Shown: positions 16,346-24,792, numbered from the stretch's first letter. The stretch is 64,000 nucleotides of DNA from Nocardioides panzhihuensis (GCF_013408335.1 NZ_JACBZR010000001.1:124001-188000), one strand, 5' to 3'. The notes: a model not told the origin generated them from the letters alone. Translations and numbers: made by a program.

Positions 16346-17584
16346 ATGTCCGCGGGTCGTAAGGTCAGGTGGGTGGCCCCCACACGGCAGAGAGGTACCC
16401 TCACGGTCGTCGCCTCACTGCTCTTCGTCGCGGGATGGGCCACCAACCACTTCGCAGCGATGATCCCCGTCCTGCGCGACCGCGAGGGCCTGTCGGCCAC
16501 CGTGCTGGCGGGCGCCTTCGGCGTCTATGCGCTGGGCTTGTTGCCTGGACTGCTGGGCGGCGGCGGACTCTCAGACCGGGTCGGTCGGCGCCGGGTCGTG
16601 CTGACCGGGTGCGCGATCGCCGCGGGCGGCAACCTGCTGATGCTGGTCTGGCACGACGGAGCAGGGATCTTCGCGGGCCGTCTGGTCGTCGGGGCCGGGG
16701 TCGGCCTGGCAATGAGCGCGGGTACGGCATGGGCAGGAGACCTCGCAGGTCGGCACGGCACGACGGTCGCCGGCACGACACTGACCGCGGGTTTCGCCTG
16801 CGGGCCGCTCGTCTCGGGCCTGGTTGCCCAGTTCCTGCCGAGCGGTGCGGCACTGGTCGTCCCCTTCGTGCTCACGATCACGCTCTCCCTCGTCTCCGTC
16901 CTGGTCGGATGGCGGGCCACCACCGCGGAACCCGTCACCGTGGGTCGCTCGCGCGCCGGGGCTCCGCCGGCGCCGGTCAGGGCCGGCCCCCGGGGCGGCG
17001 CCCGCGAGCGCACGGTCGGTCGCGCACTGGCCCGTTCCGTACCGATGGCGGTGTGGGTGTTCGCAAGCGTCACCGTCCCGGTGCTGGTGCTGGCGAGTCG
17101 GGTCGGCGGGGAGCACAACGGGCCCTGGCTGCCCGGCGTGGCCTGCGCCCTCGCGTTGGGCACCGGGGTCGCCGTCCAGATCGTGGCCCGGCGCGCGGAG
17201 TGGGGGCCCCGGGCCGGGATCGTGGGCGCCGGTCTGGCCGCAGTCGGCTTCGCGGTGTCGGCGGTCGTCGACACCCATCAGGGGGTGGCTCTCTTCGTCG
17301 TCGCATCCGTGGTGCTCGGTTCGGCGTACGGACTGTGCCTGCGCGTGGGCCTGATGGACGTCGAGGCCCTGACGCCGCCGGAGCACCGGGGCATCACGAT
17401 CGGCGTCTACTACGTCTGCACCTACCTGGGGTTCGGTCTCCCGGTCCTGCTGGAAGGCCTGCGCTCTCCGGTGGGCACCACCGCACCCTTGCTCGTCCTC
17501 GCCGGGCTTGCTGTGGCGGCAGCGGCACTGCGGACGGTGCAGCTGGGGACTGTCCGAATTTCGGGTCCGGCGCGGATCCGGTGA
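16346..17584 (+). CDS. MFS transporter
   Basis: This protein of about 413 residues has the 12-helix pattern of the major facilitator superfamily. The loop after helix 2 is GGLSDRVGRRRVVLTG, the family signature, and a charged central loop (VGRSRAGAPPAPVRAGPRGG) separates the halves. ATG 16346 has GGAGG nine bases upstream; GTG 16373 is an alternative. It may export a small molecule, but no substrate can be read. It lies between two L,D-transpeptidase-like paralogues and upstream of a toxin-antitoxin module. Confidence 0.8.
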   Translation: MSAGRKVRWVAPTRQRGTLTVVASLLFVAGWATNHFAAMIPVLRDREGLSATVLAGAFGVYALGLLPGLLGGGGLSDRVGRRRVVLTGCAIAAGGNLLMLVWHDGAGIFAGRLVVGAGVGLAMSAGTAWAGDLAGRHGTTVAGTTLTAGFACGPLVSGLVAQFLPSGAALVVPFVLTITLSLVSVLVGWRATTAEPVTVGRSRAGAPPAPVRAGPRGGARERTVGRALARSVPMAVWVFASVTVPVLVLASRVGGEHNGPWLPGVACALALGTGVAVQIVARRAEWGPRAGIVGAGLAAVGFAVSAVVDTHQGVALFVVASVVLGSAYGLCLRVGLMDVEALTPPEHRGITIGVYYVCTYLGFGLPVLLEGLRSPVGTTAPLLVLAGLAVAAAALRTVQLGTVRISGPARIR

Positions 17585-17703
17585 AGCCTGCGGTGGCCTC
17601 GGCCGAGGAGGATTCGGCGTCGTAGTAGTTAGAAGCGGTCGTGGGTGGTTCACTTCCCCAAGGTCCACGCCTGGCCGCGAGTGGCCAGTCCTGAGCGACC
17701 GGC

Positions 17704-18078
17704 TCAGGGAAGTGTCTTGACGTCGTACTGCCGCACTTTGTCGTCAACGGTGACGAGTGTGGCGTCTTCGGCCTGTGCCTGGACGATGAGCATGCGGTCG
17801 AACGGGTCGCGGTGGATGAGTGGAAGCTGTGCGAGCCGTCCGCCGTGTGCTGCGGTGAGCGGGAGCTCGGTGAATCCGTCGTCCTCGATGCCTTGGGCGA
17901 AGTCGTCTTCGACTTCGAGTCGCCCGATGGACTTCTTGACCGCGATCTCGGTGATGGAGACTGCGGATACGAAGACCTCGTTGTCGAGGTCGGCGATGAG
18001 GTCGCGAGCTTCTTGCGGCAGCTTCGGTGAGTCGTCCCACCACCACAGGAGGATGTGGGTGTCGAGGATGAGCTTCAC
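17704..18078 (-). CDS. VapC-like PIN-domain toxin, copy 1
   Basis: This 124-residue PIN-domain ribonuclease begins VKLILDTHILLWWWDDSPKL, with the first acidic residue at Asp6, and keeps the later acidic positions in SITEIAVKK and LVTVDDKV. VapC toxins cut RNA unless bound by their antitoxin. The GTG start overlaps the stop of the antitoxin by four bases. It differs from the second copy at 24793-25167 in only 7 of 124 residues, so the two arose by recent duplication. The ends match in length and no truncation is seen. Confidence 0.88.
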   Translation of the reverse strand: MKLILDTHILLWWWDDSPKLPQEARDLIADLDNEVFVSAVSITEIAVKKSIGRLEVEDDFAQGIEDDGFTELPLTAAHGGRLAQLPLIHRDPFDRMLIVQAQAEDATLVTVDDKVRQYDVKTLP

Positions 18079-18326
18079 GAGGCCAGCGGGTCCGAGTCGT
18101 CGCCGTACCAGGCGGCTTCGTCGTCCTCGGTCCACTGGTCGAAGTCCTCGTGGATCCGGACGTGGCCCTTCATCCGGCCAGGTGAACGTGGCGCGCGTTT
18201 GGGCATCGGGCCGAGCTGCGCGACCGGGCGCCCGTTGCGGGCGATGACGATCGTCTCGCCGGCCTCGGCTGCACTGATCAGCCTGCTCAGCGAGGTCTTG
18301 GCCTCGTAGATGTTCACGATCGTCAT
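18075..18326 (-). CDS. Phd/YefM-type antitoxin, copy 1
   Basis: This 83-residue antitoxin starts MTIVNIYEAKTSLSRLISAA, the Phd/YefM DNA-binding fold, and ends in an acidic tail (EDFDQWTEDDEAAWYGDDSD) that would bind the PIN toxin. It is 3 residues different from the second copy at 25164-25415. It is translated just before the toxin with a GTGA overlap. An inverted repeat at 18343-18366, directly upstream, is the likely self-repression site. Confidence 0.88.
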   Translation of the reverse strand: MTIVNIYEAKTSLSRLISAAEAGETIVIARNGRPVAQLGPMPKRAPRSPGRMKGHVRIHEDFDQWTEDDEAAWYGDDSDPLAS

Positions 18327-18342
18327 ACCTCGATGATACGCC

Positions 18343-18366
18343 GGTCTGGTCAGGTCTGACCAGACC
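18343..18366. promoter_or_regulatory. Antitoxin operator, inverted repeat
   Basis: GGTCTGGTCA (18343-18352) and TGACCAGACC (18357-18366) are exact reverse complements with a 4-base spacer, starting 16 bases upstream of the antitoxin ATG. The core TGGTCAGGTCTGACCA recurs at the same place before the second antitoxin (25437-25452), so selection for a shared operator is likely. Confidence 0.7.
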
Positions 18367-18427
18367 TGATGATGCGACGGAGGCAGAACCGCCAATGTGT
18401 ACGGGAACGGGTGACGTCCCGCTGGTA

Positions 18428-18477
18428 CAAACGTGTGTGTGGCCCGCCAATGGAGCAGTGGGCCACGCACACGTTTG
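18428..18477 (-). terminator. Terminator hairpin of L,D-transpeptidase-like copy 2
   Basis: Arms 18428-18445 and 18460-18477 pair over 18 bp with a single mismatch; the loop is 14 bases. It begins 11 bases beyond the stop of the minus-strand gene at 18489. Confidence 0.75.
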
Positions 18478-18488
18478 CCGACGAACCC

Positions 18489-19223
18489 TCAGGCGCCGAT
18501 GGCGATGACGGGCTTCTTGGCGGGGTCGAGCTTGGTGAAGATCTCCTTCATCATCCAGCGCGGGACGCTGACGCAGCCGCCGGTCGCGCCGGAGCCGTTG
18601 ACGTGCAGGAAGATGCCGGCACCGCGGTAGCGGACGGGCTTGGTGTAGTTGTACTTGACGACGACGCTGTACTCGTACTGGGTCGGGTAGGAGGCCAGTC
18701 GCTCGGAGCTGTTGACGTCGCTGGCGGGGAGCCAGTGGCGGAAGCCGCCGTTGGACTTGAGGCGGTAGCGGTTGTAGTAGCGCGAGTTGTTGTCCTGGAC
18801 CCAGTAGAGGTCGCTGGTGATGCGGCGGTGGGACAACTTCTGCGTGCTGGCCTTCGCGTGCCTGCCGAAGGTCGACATCAGGCTGAAGGTGCCGAGCGGG
18901 GTGGTGCTGGTGCCTTGCTTGCGCTGGTCGCGTGGCACGACGCCGCCGGCGCCGATTCGGCCCTTGACGGTCATGAACTGCTGATTCCACTTGCCGTTGG
19001 ACTTGGTCCAGTAGCGGACGTTGGCGTGGGTCTTGTACCTGGTGTTGACGGTGACGACCTGGGTGCCGCCGTAGGGGACGGTGACGGTGACGCCGTCGAG
19101 AACGACCCTGGTGGACGCATCGGCGTTGGTGACGAACATCGCAACCGCGGCCGCTGACGCGGCGACGAACGCGATGATCGATCCCAGCATCGTCTTCTTT
19201 GACGGGCTGAACGAGAGAGACAT
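18489..19223 (-). CDS. Exported L,D-transpeptidase-like (YkuD-type) protein, copy 2
   Basis: This 244-residue paralogue of 15403-16134 has an N-terminal signal or anchor (MLGSIIAFVAASAAAVAMFV) and the same catalytic region HVNGSGATGGCVSVP with Cys217. A frame open further upstream is not used; ATG 19223 gives the matching N-terminus. Only 12 bases separate it from the divergent truncated RHS frame, so its promoter now overlaps RHS remnants. Retention of a full reading frame and its own terminator suggest that it works. Confidence 0.78.
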   Translation of the reverse strand: MSLSFSPSKKTMLGSIIAFVAASAAAVAMFVTNADASTRVVLDGVTVTVPYGGTQVVTVNTRYKTHANVRYWTKSNGKWNQQFMTVKGRIGAGGVVPRDQRKQGTSTTPLGTFSLMSTFGRHAKASTQKLSHRRITSDLYWVQDNNSRYYNRYRLKSNGGFRHWLPASDVNSSERLASYPTQYEYSVVVKYNYTKPVRYRGAGIFLHVNGSGATGGCVSVPRWMMKEIFTKLDPAKKPVIAIGA

Positions 19224-19235
19224 CGACTTTCTTTC

Positions 19236-20222
19236 GTGGGAGATCTGGCTGAATTCACCGGCGTCGATAAACCCGACGCTACGAACCCCGAGCAGCCTGA
19301 GGATGAATCGTTCAACGCGTACCGCTTCAACGGCAAGCGCTGGGACGTAGGCTCGGGCACCTATGACATGGGGTTCCGCGACTACAACCCCGGGCTGAAC
19401 ACGTTCACCACCCGCGACATGTACAACGGCGCCCTCGCCGACCTCGGACTCGGGTCTGACCCATACACCGGGAACCGGTACGCGTACGCGGCCGGTAACC
19501 CGATCTCGCGTGTCGAACTTGACGGTCACATGTACGCCGATGAAGGACCTCGGGCAGTGGCGGTGGAGCCGCCAACGGTCACGAACGGGGACCTTCAGAA
19601 CATCATTAACGATACTTATGGAAAGCCGGGTTCAGTGCCTGAAGTTGGATCCGGGAAAGCGGCAGAAGCATTGATCAACGAACTCGATACTGGGGACAAG
19701 ACAAAGGGCAAGTATCACATTCTCGACGTCGCGGAACTGTTCAATCGCTATTCGGAGATGCTCGAAGACGATAGAAAGGCACGCGTCAAGGGGAATGGCA
19801 TCCTCACGGATGCAGAGGTGAAGATTGCAACGGCGGAAGCGGCTGAACTTTGGGATGCCCTAAATTACGAAGGTTCGAGCACTAAAGCTATTGATGACCT
19901 CAAAGACAGTCCGGGCCGGGTTGCAGCGCTAAAGGGGACAATGAAAAAGGCAACGGCGAGATCGGCAGTAAAGGGAATCACTGGCAACTTCTTTGTTGAT
20001 GTTCCTCACAAGGGTCCACGTCTAAGTGGAGCGCAGAAACTGCCCAAGATCATGGGGGCGCTAGGGTTCGTTGGAGATGCGTTCATGCTTGTCGATGGTG
20101 CTATGTTGAGTGGTGAGATCGCAACTGACAGTCCTCGGACGAGGGGCCACGCATGTGGTGGAATGTGGGGAGACGCCTTCCAGTCGATGGGTTTCTGTTC
20201 AGAACCTCCTCCTGTGGCGTAG
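19236..20222 (+). pseudogene. 5'-truncated RHS protein: core end plus C-terminal toxin tip
   Basis: The frame begins abruptly inside an RHS/YD-repeat protein. Residues about 27-98 (YRFNGKRWDVGSGTYDMGFR, then DMYNGALADLGLGSDPYTGN and ISRVELDGH) are the RHS core end that is normally followed by a variable toxin. About 230 residues follow, including YGKPGSVPEVGSGKAAEALI and a GKYHILDVAELF segment, with lower GC than the surroundings. The large N-terminal RHS shell and secretion region are missing, so this is an orphan toxin tip. The tip's activity was not recognised; a toxin role is inferred from position and the probable immunity gene downstream. Confidence 0.72.
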
Positions 20223-20352
20223 GCTTCAAGGCGATTGTGATGGCAGGATGAACCTTGCGTCAGTCATGTTTATCGTTGCGCCGATTACTTCGTTTAGCCC
20301 GCCATGTGAATCATTGACATTATTTTCCTCGAATTTTGCGAGTGGACGAACG

Positions 20353-20748
20353 ATGAGTGATTACCTATATGTGAAGACCTGCATGATCGATTCGTTTGAA
20401 TGGGGTTTGGATGCTGTTGCTTTCAAGGAGGCAAAGTGGCGTGATGAGGCTGATTCTTTAGGCTTGGAGTATGACGACTCTGGTAATGAATGGCTTCTGG
20501 TAAGTCAGGTTTTTATTCCGCGAGTCCTCGATGCCAAAGATCCACCGGTAAAATTGCTCGAGGAGGCTAGCAGGTTCATCGAGTTACTACTGCAACCTGG
20601 CGTCGATTCCATAACAGACATCGTCGTGTTGCGAATTGTTGACAATCTCCTCGGCTACCCTGACAGATGGACTAGGTTTCGACCGTATGCGGGCGAACGG
20701 CTGAGAGAGATTGTTGATACGCAGTCGGGGTACTATCGAAACGCGTAG
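20353..20748 (+). CDS. Probable immunity protein of the orphan RHS toxin tip
   Basis: This 131-residue cytoplasmic protein (MSDYLYVKTCMIDSFEWGLD) was not recognised by family. It is acidic, lies 131 bases after the RHS tip in the same direction and has the same AT-rich composition, unlike the GC-rich genes around. Small acidic genes directly behind an RHS toxin tip usually encode the neutralising partner. The ATG at 20353 is chosen because upstream in-frame codons have no ribosome site. The immunity role is inference from position. Confidence 0.55.
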   Translation: MSDYLYVKTCMIDSFEWGLDAVAFKEAKWRDEADSLGLEYDDSGNEWLLVSQVFIPRVLDAKDPPVKLLEEASRFIELLLQPGVDSITDIVVLRIVDNLLGYPDRWTRFRPYAGERLREIVDTQSGYYRNA

Positions 20749-20768
20749 CAACGTGCGGCCTTCTTTGG

Positions 20769-20894
20769 ATGGTCGTCATGGCCTCGTACGTCTACGACGC
20801 GGTCTATCACCAGAACGCTGTCGAGAACGCCAACGGCGACCGGATCGAATACGACTACGACAGCGTCGGCAATCTGGTCGAGGTCCGCGGTCCC
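20769..20894 (+). pseudogene. RHS YD-repeat fragment
   Basis: About 36 residues (VYDAVYHQNAVENANGDRIE then YDYDSVGNLVEVRG) form YD-repeat sequence from the inside of an RHS protein. The frame then passes directly into integrase-like sequence, so the piece is a fossil of RHS recombination. It is not functional alone. Confidence 0.65.
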
Positions 20895-21253
20895 ATGCGC
20901 CGCTCCGAGATTGCCGCCTTCGCCCTCGCTGACCTCGAGGCCAAGTCCGCCGGCCTGCTGCTGGATATGCGTCGCTCGAAGACCGATCCTGAAGCCCGCG
21001 GCCAGGTCGTTGGGATCGCGCCGGGCCGCTGCCGCGACACTGACCCGATCGTTGCGCTCGATGACTGGCTCGCTCTGTGTGGGCGAGCACCCGGGCCGGG
21101 TATTTACCAGCCTCCGCAAGCGCACCGCCGCTGCAGGTCATCTCCGGCTATGCCATCACAAGCATCGTCAAACACCGCGCCCGCGTCGCCGGGCTGACAG
21201 GCCGCGCGACCGCCCACTCGCTCCGTGCAGGGCATGCGATGCGTACGCAGTGA
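20895..21253 (+). pseudogene. Frameshifted tyrosine-recombinase remnant
   Basis: Three frames together read as the catalytic half of a phage-type integrase. Frame one gives MRRSEIAAFALADLEAKSAG and KTDPEARGQVVGIAPGRC up to ALDDWLALCGRAPG. A second frame then gives GRVFTSLRKRT. A third gives ISGYAITSIVKHRARVAGLT and HSLRAGHAM, the HxxR box, before stopping at 21253. At least two frameshifts and the lack of a terminal tyrosine region make it inactive. It is fused to the RHS fragment before it. It is unrelated in detail to the intact integrase at 23536-24744. Confidence 0.75.
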
Positions 21254-21513
21254 ACCCGTCGGCGCCGTGGCCAGCGTCGTTGCGAGTCAAGTCGGTTCGA
21301 TCGTCAGCCGGAGTCCTTGAGGTGACCTGGTCGTTCGCCAGCCCTGACGGGCGAGCGACCTTCGAGTTGGTCACGGTTGAGGGGGAGTTGCGGGTGCGGT
21401 GGAGGCGTGTCGGCGACCACGACGTTTTCTCGAGTCCCAAGCTCAATCCACTCCGCGAATACTCCGCGAAACCCCGTCGAGGGGCCCCGAGATCGGCCGA
21501 GGTGATCAGGTAA
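21250..21513 (+). CDS. Small hypothetical protein or remnant
   Basis: A GTG overlapping the stop of the integrase remnant opens an 87-residue frame. The central part (LEVTWSFASPDGRATFELVT and RVRWRRVGDHDVF) is well-behaved protein sequence and resembles short actinobacterial proteins of unknown role often found in mobile regions. The last 25 residues look less protein-like. No ribosome site was found. It may be a real small gene or the end of a lost one. Confidence 0.35.
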   Translation: MNPSAPWPASLRVKSVRSSAGVLEVTWSFASPDGRATFELVTVEGELRVRWRRVGDHDVFSSPKLNPLREYSAKPRRGAPRSAEVIR

Positions 21514-21631
21514 CGTGGAACTCGTCAGCGATATCGATGATGGATGTTCGCCCAGTTCAAACGGTGGTTATCAGAAGCGGGCCGAGAAATCTCGAGGAAA
21601 TCAGCGCTTGAAGAAAGGCGCCAGGCACCAC

Positions 21632-21668
21632 GAGAAGGCCAGGGGTTCGAATCCCTTCAGCTCCACAA
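21632..21668 (+). repeat. 3' fragment of a tRNA-like gene, possible attachment site
   Basis: The sequence contains a complete T arm, AGGGG-TTCGAAT-CCCTT (21641-21657), followed by the acceptor half CAGCTCC and discriminator A (21658-21665). No matching 5' acceptor, D arm or anticodon arm is present upstream. The acceptor CAGCTCCA is that of tmRNA (ssrA) 3' ends, a common integration target. Such a lone 3' end next to an integrase region is the expected mark of an attR-type site. The intact partner copy is not in this window. Confidence 0.55.
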
Positions 21669-21959
21669 GCAAGAACCCCGTCTGACCTGCGGAAACGCAG
21701 ATAGCCAGGCGGGTTTCTTCGCGTTTAGTACTGCCGTTGCGGGGAAGATTCCCCCCGAGCCGTTCCGCGAGCCAATCCAGCTCCGGCGCGCTCATCGAGC
21801 TCGAGGTCTCTGACGCCCGCGAGCTGCCAGCGGGTCTCCGAGTGGAGATCGGGCATGAGTCTTGATGCGGCTCTGCGCAGGGTCGTGAGTCGAAGTGCCT
21901 GGCAGTGAACACAAGAATCCCGTAGGTGCACGTATCGCCGACCTGCGATGGTGTCCTTC

Positions 21960-22568
21960 ATGAATACGGAGCCGCAGACTGATCTCGATCGGCACTACGA
22001 CCCCGGGGGCTGGTTGGCTCGGTTCGCGAGTCGGATCCTTGTGGTCTGTCCACGATGCGGGGGCCGTGCTCTTGTAGTCCCCCGGCCGGGCATTCCTGAT
22101 CCCAGGTATTCAAGCGAGCTCCTGTTCCAGCCGCGTCGTTTGGCTTGTGGGGGGTGTGGTGCTGCCGCCGACTGGAAGCCCGAGGTGCAGGGAGCCGGGC
22201 TGGTCGGTGCGGTGCTGGGCGGCAGCGAGGATCCGTTCTTTCGGCAGCCTCTGTGGTTGCAGACTCGTTGCGCCGGGCACATCTTGTGGGCCTATAACGA
22301 GGAGCACGTCAACGAGCTGTCTGCCTATGTCGGAGCGCGATTGCGAGAGCGTGGCGGCGCGCGGCCGACGAGGTCGATGTTCGCTCGGCTGCCAGTGTGG
22401 ATGAAGGCGTCAAGCAATCGTTCGGAGGTACTAGCTGGCCTTGAGAGTCTGCGGGAGCTGGCGAGGAGGACAGCGCCTGCTGACCGTTCCGCTGCTGCCC
22501 ACGAGCGCGGCGACCGCGCCCGGGCGCACAGGAGTATGTACTTTCGCGGTGGCCCGTATGAGTCTTGA
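21960..22568 (+). CDS. Hypothetical zinc-ribbon protein
   Basis: This protein of about 202 residues was not recognised. Two cysteine pairs, VVCPRCGGRA near residue 30 and LACGGCGAAADW near residue 62, form a probable zinc ribbon. A later cysteine lies in LQTRCAGHILWAYNEEHV. The C-terminus is Arg/Ala-rich. ATG 21960 (MNTEPQTD) is chosen over 21948. It lies inside the probable integrative region, between the attachment-site fragment and the integrase. Confidence 0.55.
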   Translation: MNTEPQTDLDRHYDPGGWLARFASRILVVCPRCGGRALVVPRPGIPDPRYSSELLFQPRRLACGGCGAAADWKPEVQGAGLVGAVLGGSEDPFFRQPLWLQTRCAGHILWAYNEEHVNELSAYVGARLRERGGARPTRSMFARLPVWMKASSNRSEVLAGLESLRELARRTAPADRSAAAHERGDRARAHRSMYFRGGPYES

Positions 22569-22774
22569 AGGCACTGATCAGGGTCGGGGGCGATCGTGAA
22601 CCGCCCCAGGTTTGATGCCGCTGCTGTTTGTCCGCAGTTCGTGCGTCTTGGTCGAGTGCGTCTTGATCTACGGACTGAGGCGCTTCTTTCGTTTGGCGCG
22701 GCGCGTAGGGAGACTGGCCGCCGGGCAGGTCACCGAGGCTCAATGGGACCAGCGGATGTGCCGATGCTGGTGAC

Positions 22775-23179
22775 GTGACGTTTGACAGGGATCGGCAGCG
22801 GATGCCCAACGTCGCCCGCTACCCTCGCCGCGTGCGGCGATGGGTGAGCGGACTGGTCATGCTGGGCGTCGTTGCCGTAGCGCTGGTCGTCTGGCATCAG
22901 CGCCAGGCACCCGATTCATGCCTGAGGACGGTCGACGTCGGCGGCGTCACCTACACGGAGGCGACAACAACCGAAGAGGTCGTCAGCGGAAACGAACTCG
23001 GGGATGGAACCCTGCGCTGTGGATCGTGCGCACGCACGATCATGCTGAACCGGACCCCTGGCCTCGATCCGGACGTCGCGGTGGCTTCTCCGATTGCGGC
23101 CTACGTCCTGTACCTCGCGCCGGGGGTCACCCCGCAGGACCTTCCCGACAAGTTCGGGACAGTGAGACTCGACGACTGA
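22775..23179 (+). CDS. Hypothetical membrane-anchored protein
   Basis: This protein of about 134 residues has one membrane segment after a basic start (YPRRVRRWVSGLVMLGVVAV) and an outer domain with cysteines in DSCLRTVDVGGVTYTEA and LRCGSCART. The pattern resembles small Streptomyces lipoprotein or membrane proteins of unknown role. The GTG at 22775 or the ATG at 22802 may be the start. A strong hairpin at 23307-23342 ends the transcript. Context: cargo of the integrative region. Confidence 0.5.
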   Translation: MTFDRDRQRMPNVARYPRRVRRWVSGLVMLGVVAVALVVWHQRQAPDSCLRTVDVGGVTYTEATTTEEVVSGNELGDGTLRCGSCARTIMLNRTPGLDPDVAVASPIAAYVLYLAPGVTPQDLPDKFGTVRLDD

Positions 23180-23306
23180 GCCGGGTTTCGGCGATGCTCG
23201 ACAGGCTGATTCCGAAGACACGAAAGAACTCGGGGGAGCAGGACGACACCCCCGACCAGAAAGCGAGCTAATTGGGGCTCTGTGTGCCCGGGTTAGCCAG
23301 CAAAGA

Positions 23307-23342
23307 ACCGGCCCTCACCTGAAAGTGCAGGTGAGGGCCGGT
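23307..23342. terminator. Perfect 15-bp hairpin before the integrase gene
   Basis: ACCGGCCCTCACCTG (23307-23321) pairs exactly with 23328-23342 across the loop AAAGTG. It lies between the hypothetical membrane protein and the integrase and insulates the two. Confidence 0.78.
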
Positions 23343-23535
23343 CTAGATGTACGCCATGTAGGACTTGAAGCGGGTTTGACGATCCGGACAGGTGCGGACC
23401 GTGGCGGACAAATGCGACCTGACCTGCGGAAACATCAAAATCCGTGCTAGACAGGAATGGACGAAAAAAGCCGTCCGTGTTCCCACTGTGTTCCCGTGAG
23501 GCGGAATCGGACGATTCTGATAGGGGAGTCCCTAC

Positions 23536-24744
23536 ATGGCTTACCGTTCCCGTTCCCACAGTGTTCCCGAGAAGAGAGCCTTCGGCAGCATCGAGCCCCG
23601 CGTCCGCAAGGACGGAAGCAAGGCATATCGGGCACGCTACCGCAGCCCGCACACCGGCGCGTTCGTCAGCGCACCCAGGACGTTCTCGGCCCGGATCGAT
23701 GCCGAGGCCTGGCTGGTCGAGGAGAAGAAGCGCACCGAGGATGTCGCGACCTGGCGCCCGCCCAAGGTCCGGTTGGAGGAGGCTCTGCGTGCCCCGGTAG
23801 CGGAGGAGGTTCCGACCTTCGGTGAGTACGTCGAGGTCTACCTCGCCAACCGGCGCGTGCGGGGCTGCCCGCTGGAGTCATCGACGATCCGGGTGCACCG
23901 CTCGTACCTGAAGACCCACATCCTGCCGACCTTCGCCAAGGTTCCGCTTGACGCGATCACCCTGCAGATGGCCGACAAGTGGTACGACGCTCTCGACCCG
24001 ACCAAGATCAAGACCCGTCGCGAGTGCTACTCCCTGGCTCGCTCGATCATGAAGGTCGCCACGTCGGCTCGTGGCCCGATTCCCGGTCGTCCCAACCCGT
24101 TCGATATCCGCGGGGCCGGCAGCGGGACCAGCCCGAAGCGCGACCGGATCGCCAGCGGGGAGGAGCTGAAGATCATCCTGGCGACGATCCGCGAGGACTG
24201 GCGGGCCATGGTCCTGCTCGCCACCTGGGCCGGCCTCCGCTTCGGCGAGCTCTGCGAGCTGCGTGGCTACGACGTCGACCTCGATGCCGGGAAGATCCGG
24301 ATCCGACGCGCGGTCTCCAAGGACGAGCACGGCAAGCCGTATGTGAAGGGGCCGAAGTCCGAAGCCGGAGCCGACGATGTCCGGATCCCGAAGTCGGTGG
24401 TCCCCGCCATCCGCGACCATCTCGACACCCACGTCGCTGACCCCGACGATCTGGTGTTCCCGTCCACTGGTGGCGTGCATCTGGACCAGAAGACGTTCAA
24501 GACCGCGATCGCCGGCTGGTACGACGCCCGGGACGCCGCAAAGGCTGACGACCTGCGTTTCCACGACCTCCGAGCCACGGGCGCCACTCTCCTTGCTCAG
24601 GCGGGCGCGACCGAGGCGGAGGTGATGATGTTCCTGCGCGACTCGACCCCGAGCGCGGCGCAGCGCTACGTACGCGCCACCCAGTCACGCATGGACAAGC
24701 TCACCGACCGCTTGTCCAAGGTCGCCAAGGCGTCGAAGTGGTGA
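23536..24744 (+). CDS. int: Tyrosine-type site-specific integrase
   Basis: This 402-residue phage-type integrase has an N-terminal arm-binding region (AFGSIEPRVRKDGSKAYRAR), a core-binding SAM-like domain (about residues 95-180) and a catalytic domain with Arg in WAGLRFGELCEL, the HxxR box RFHDLRATGATLL and the nucleophile Tyr378 in AAQRYVRA. All catalytic parts are present, so it should be active. It inserts or excises the element that also holds the excisionase-like gene and relaxase. The last codons are repeated, slightly changed, at 25525-25574 beyond the second toxin-antitoxin module. Confidence 0.93.
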   Translation: MAYRSRSHSVPEKRAFGSIEPRVRKDGSKAYRARYRSPHTGAFVSAPRTFSARIDAEAWLVEEKKRTEDVATWRPPKVRLEEALRAPVAEEVPTFGEYVEVYLANRRVRGCPLESSTIRVHRSYLKTHILPTFAKVPLDAITLQMADKWYDALDPTKIKTRRECYSLARSIMKVATSARGPIPGRPNPFDIRGAGSGTSPKRDRIASGEELKIILATIREDWRAMVLLATWAGLRFGELCELRGYDVDLDAGKIRIRRAVSKDEHGKPYVKGPKSEAGADDVRIPKSVVPAIRDHLDTHVADPDDLVFPSTGGVHLDQKTFKTAIAGWYDARDAAKADDLRFHDLRATGATLLAQAGATEAEVMMFLRDSTPSAAQRYVRATQSRMDKLTDRLSKVAKASKW

Positions 24745-24787
24745 CCGACGCGGTGGCACTACCACCGAACGATCCCGAGCGGATCAG
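24693..24787 (+). repeat. 95-bp direct repeat, copy 1 (integrase end and excisionase end)
   Basis: This 95-base stretch covers the last integrase codons and the reverse end of the excisionase-like gene. It matches 25525-25619 with about 8 mismatches. The two copies flank the second toxin-antitoxin module, so the module was inserted by duplication of the junction or by recombination between copies. Confidence 0.8.
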
Positions 24788-24792
24788 TCTGC

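Noticed and set aside
21601..21912. A minus-strand protein ending in LKGFEPLAFSW
   Set aside because: This ending is the reverse translation of a tRNA-like 3' end, a common annotation artefact.
22596..22778. A 60-codon frame overlapping the next start by GTGA
   Set aside because: The overlap is suggestive, but the sequence is unrecognised and lacks a ribosome site, so I could not support it.
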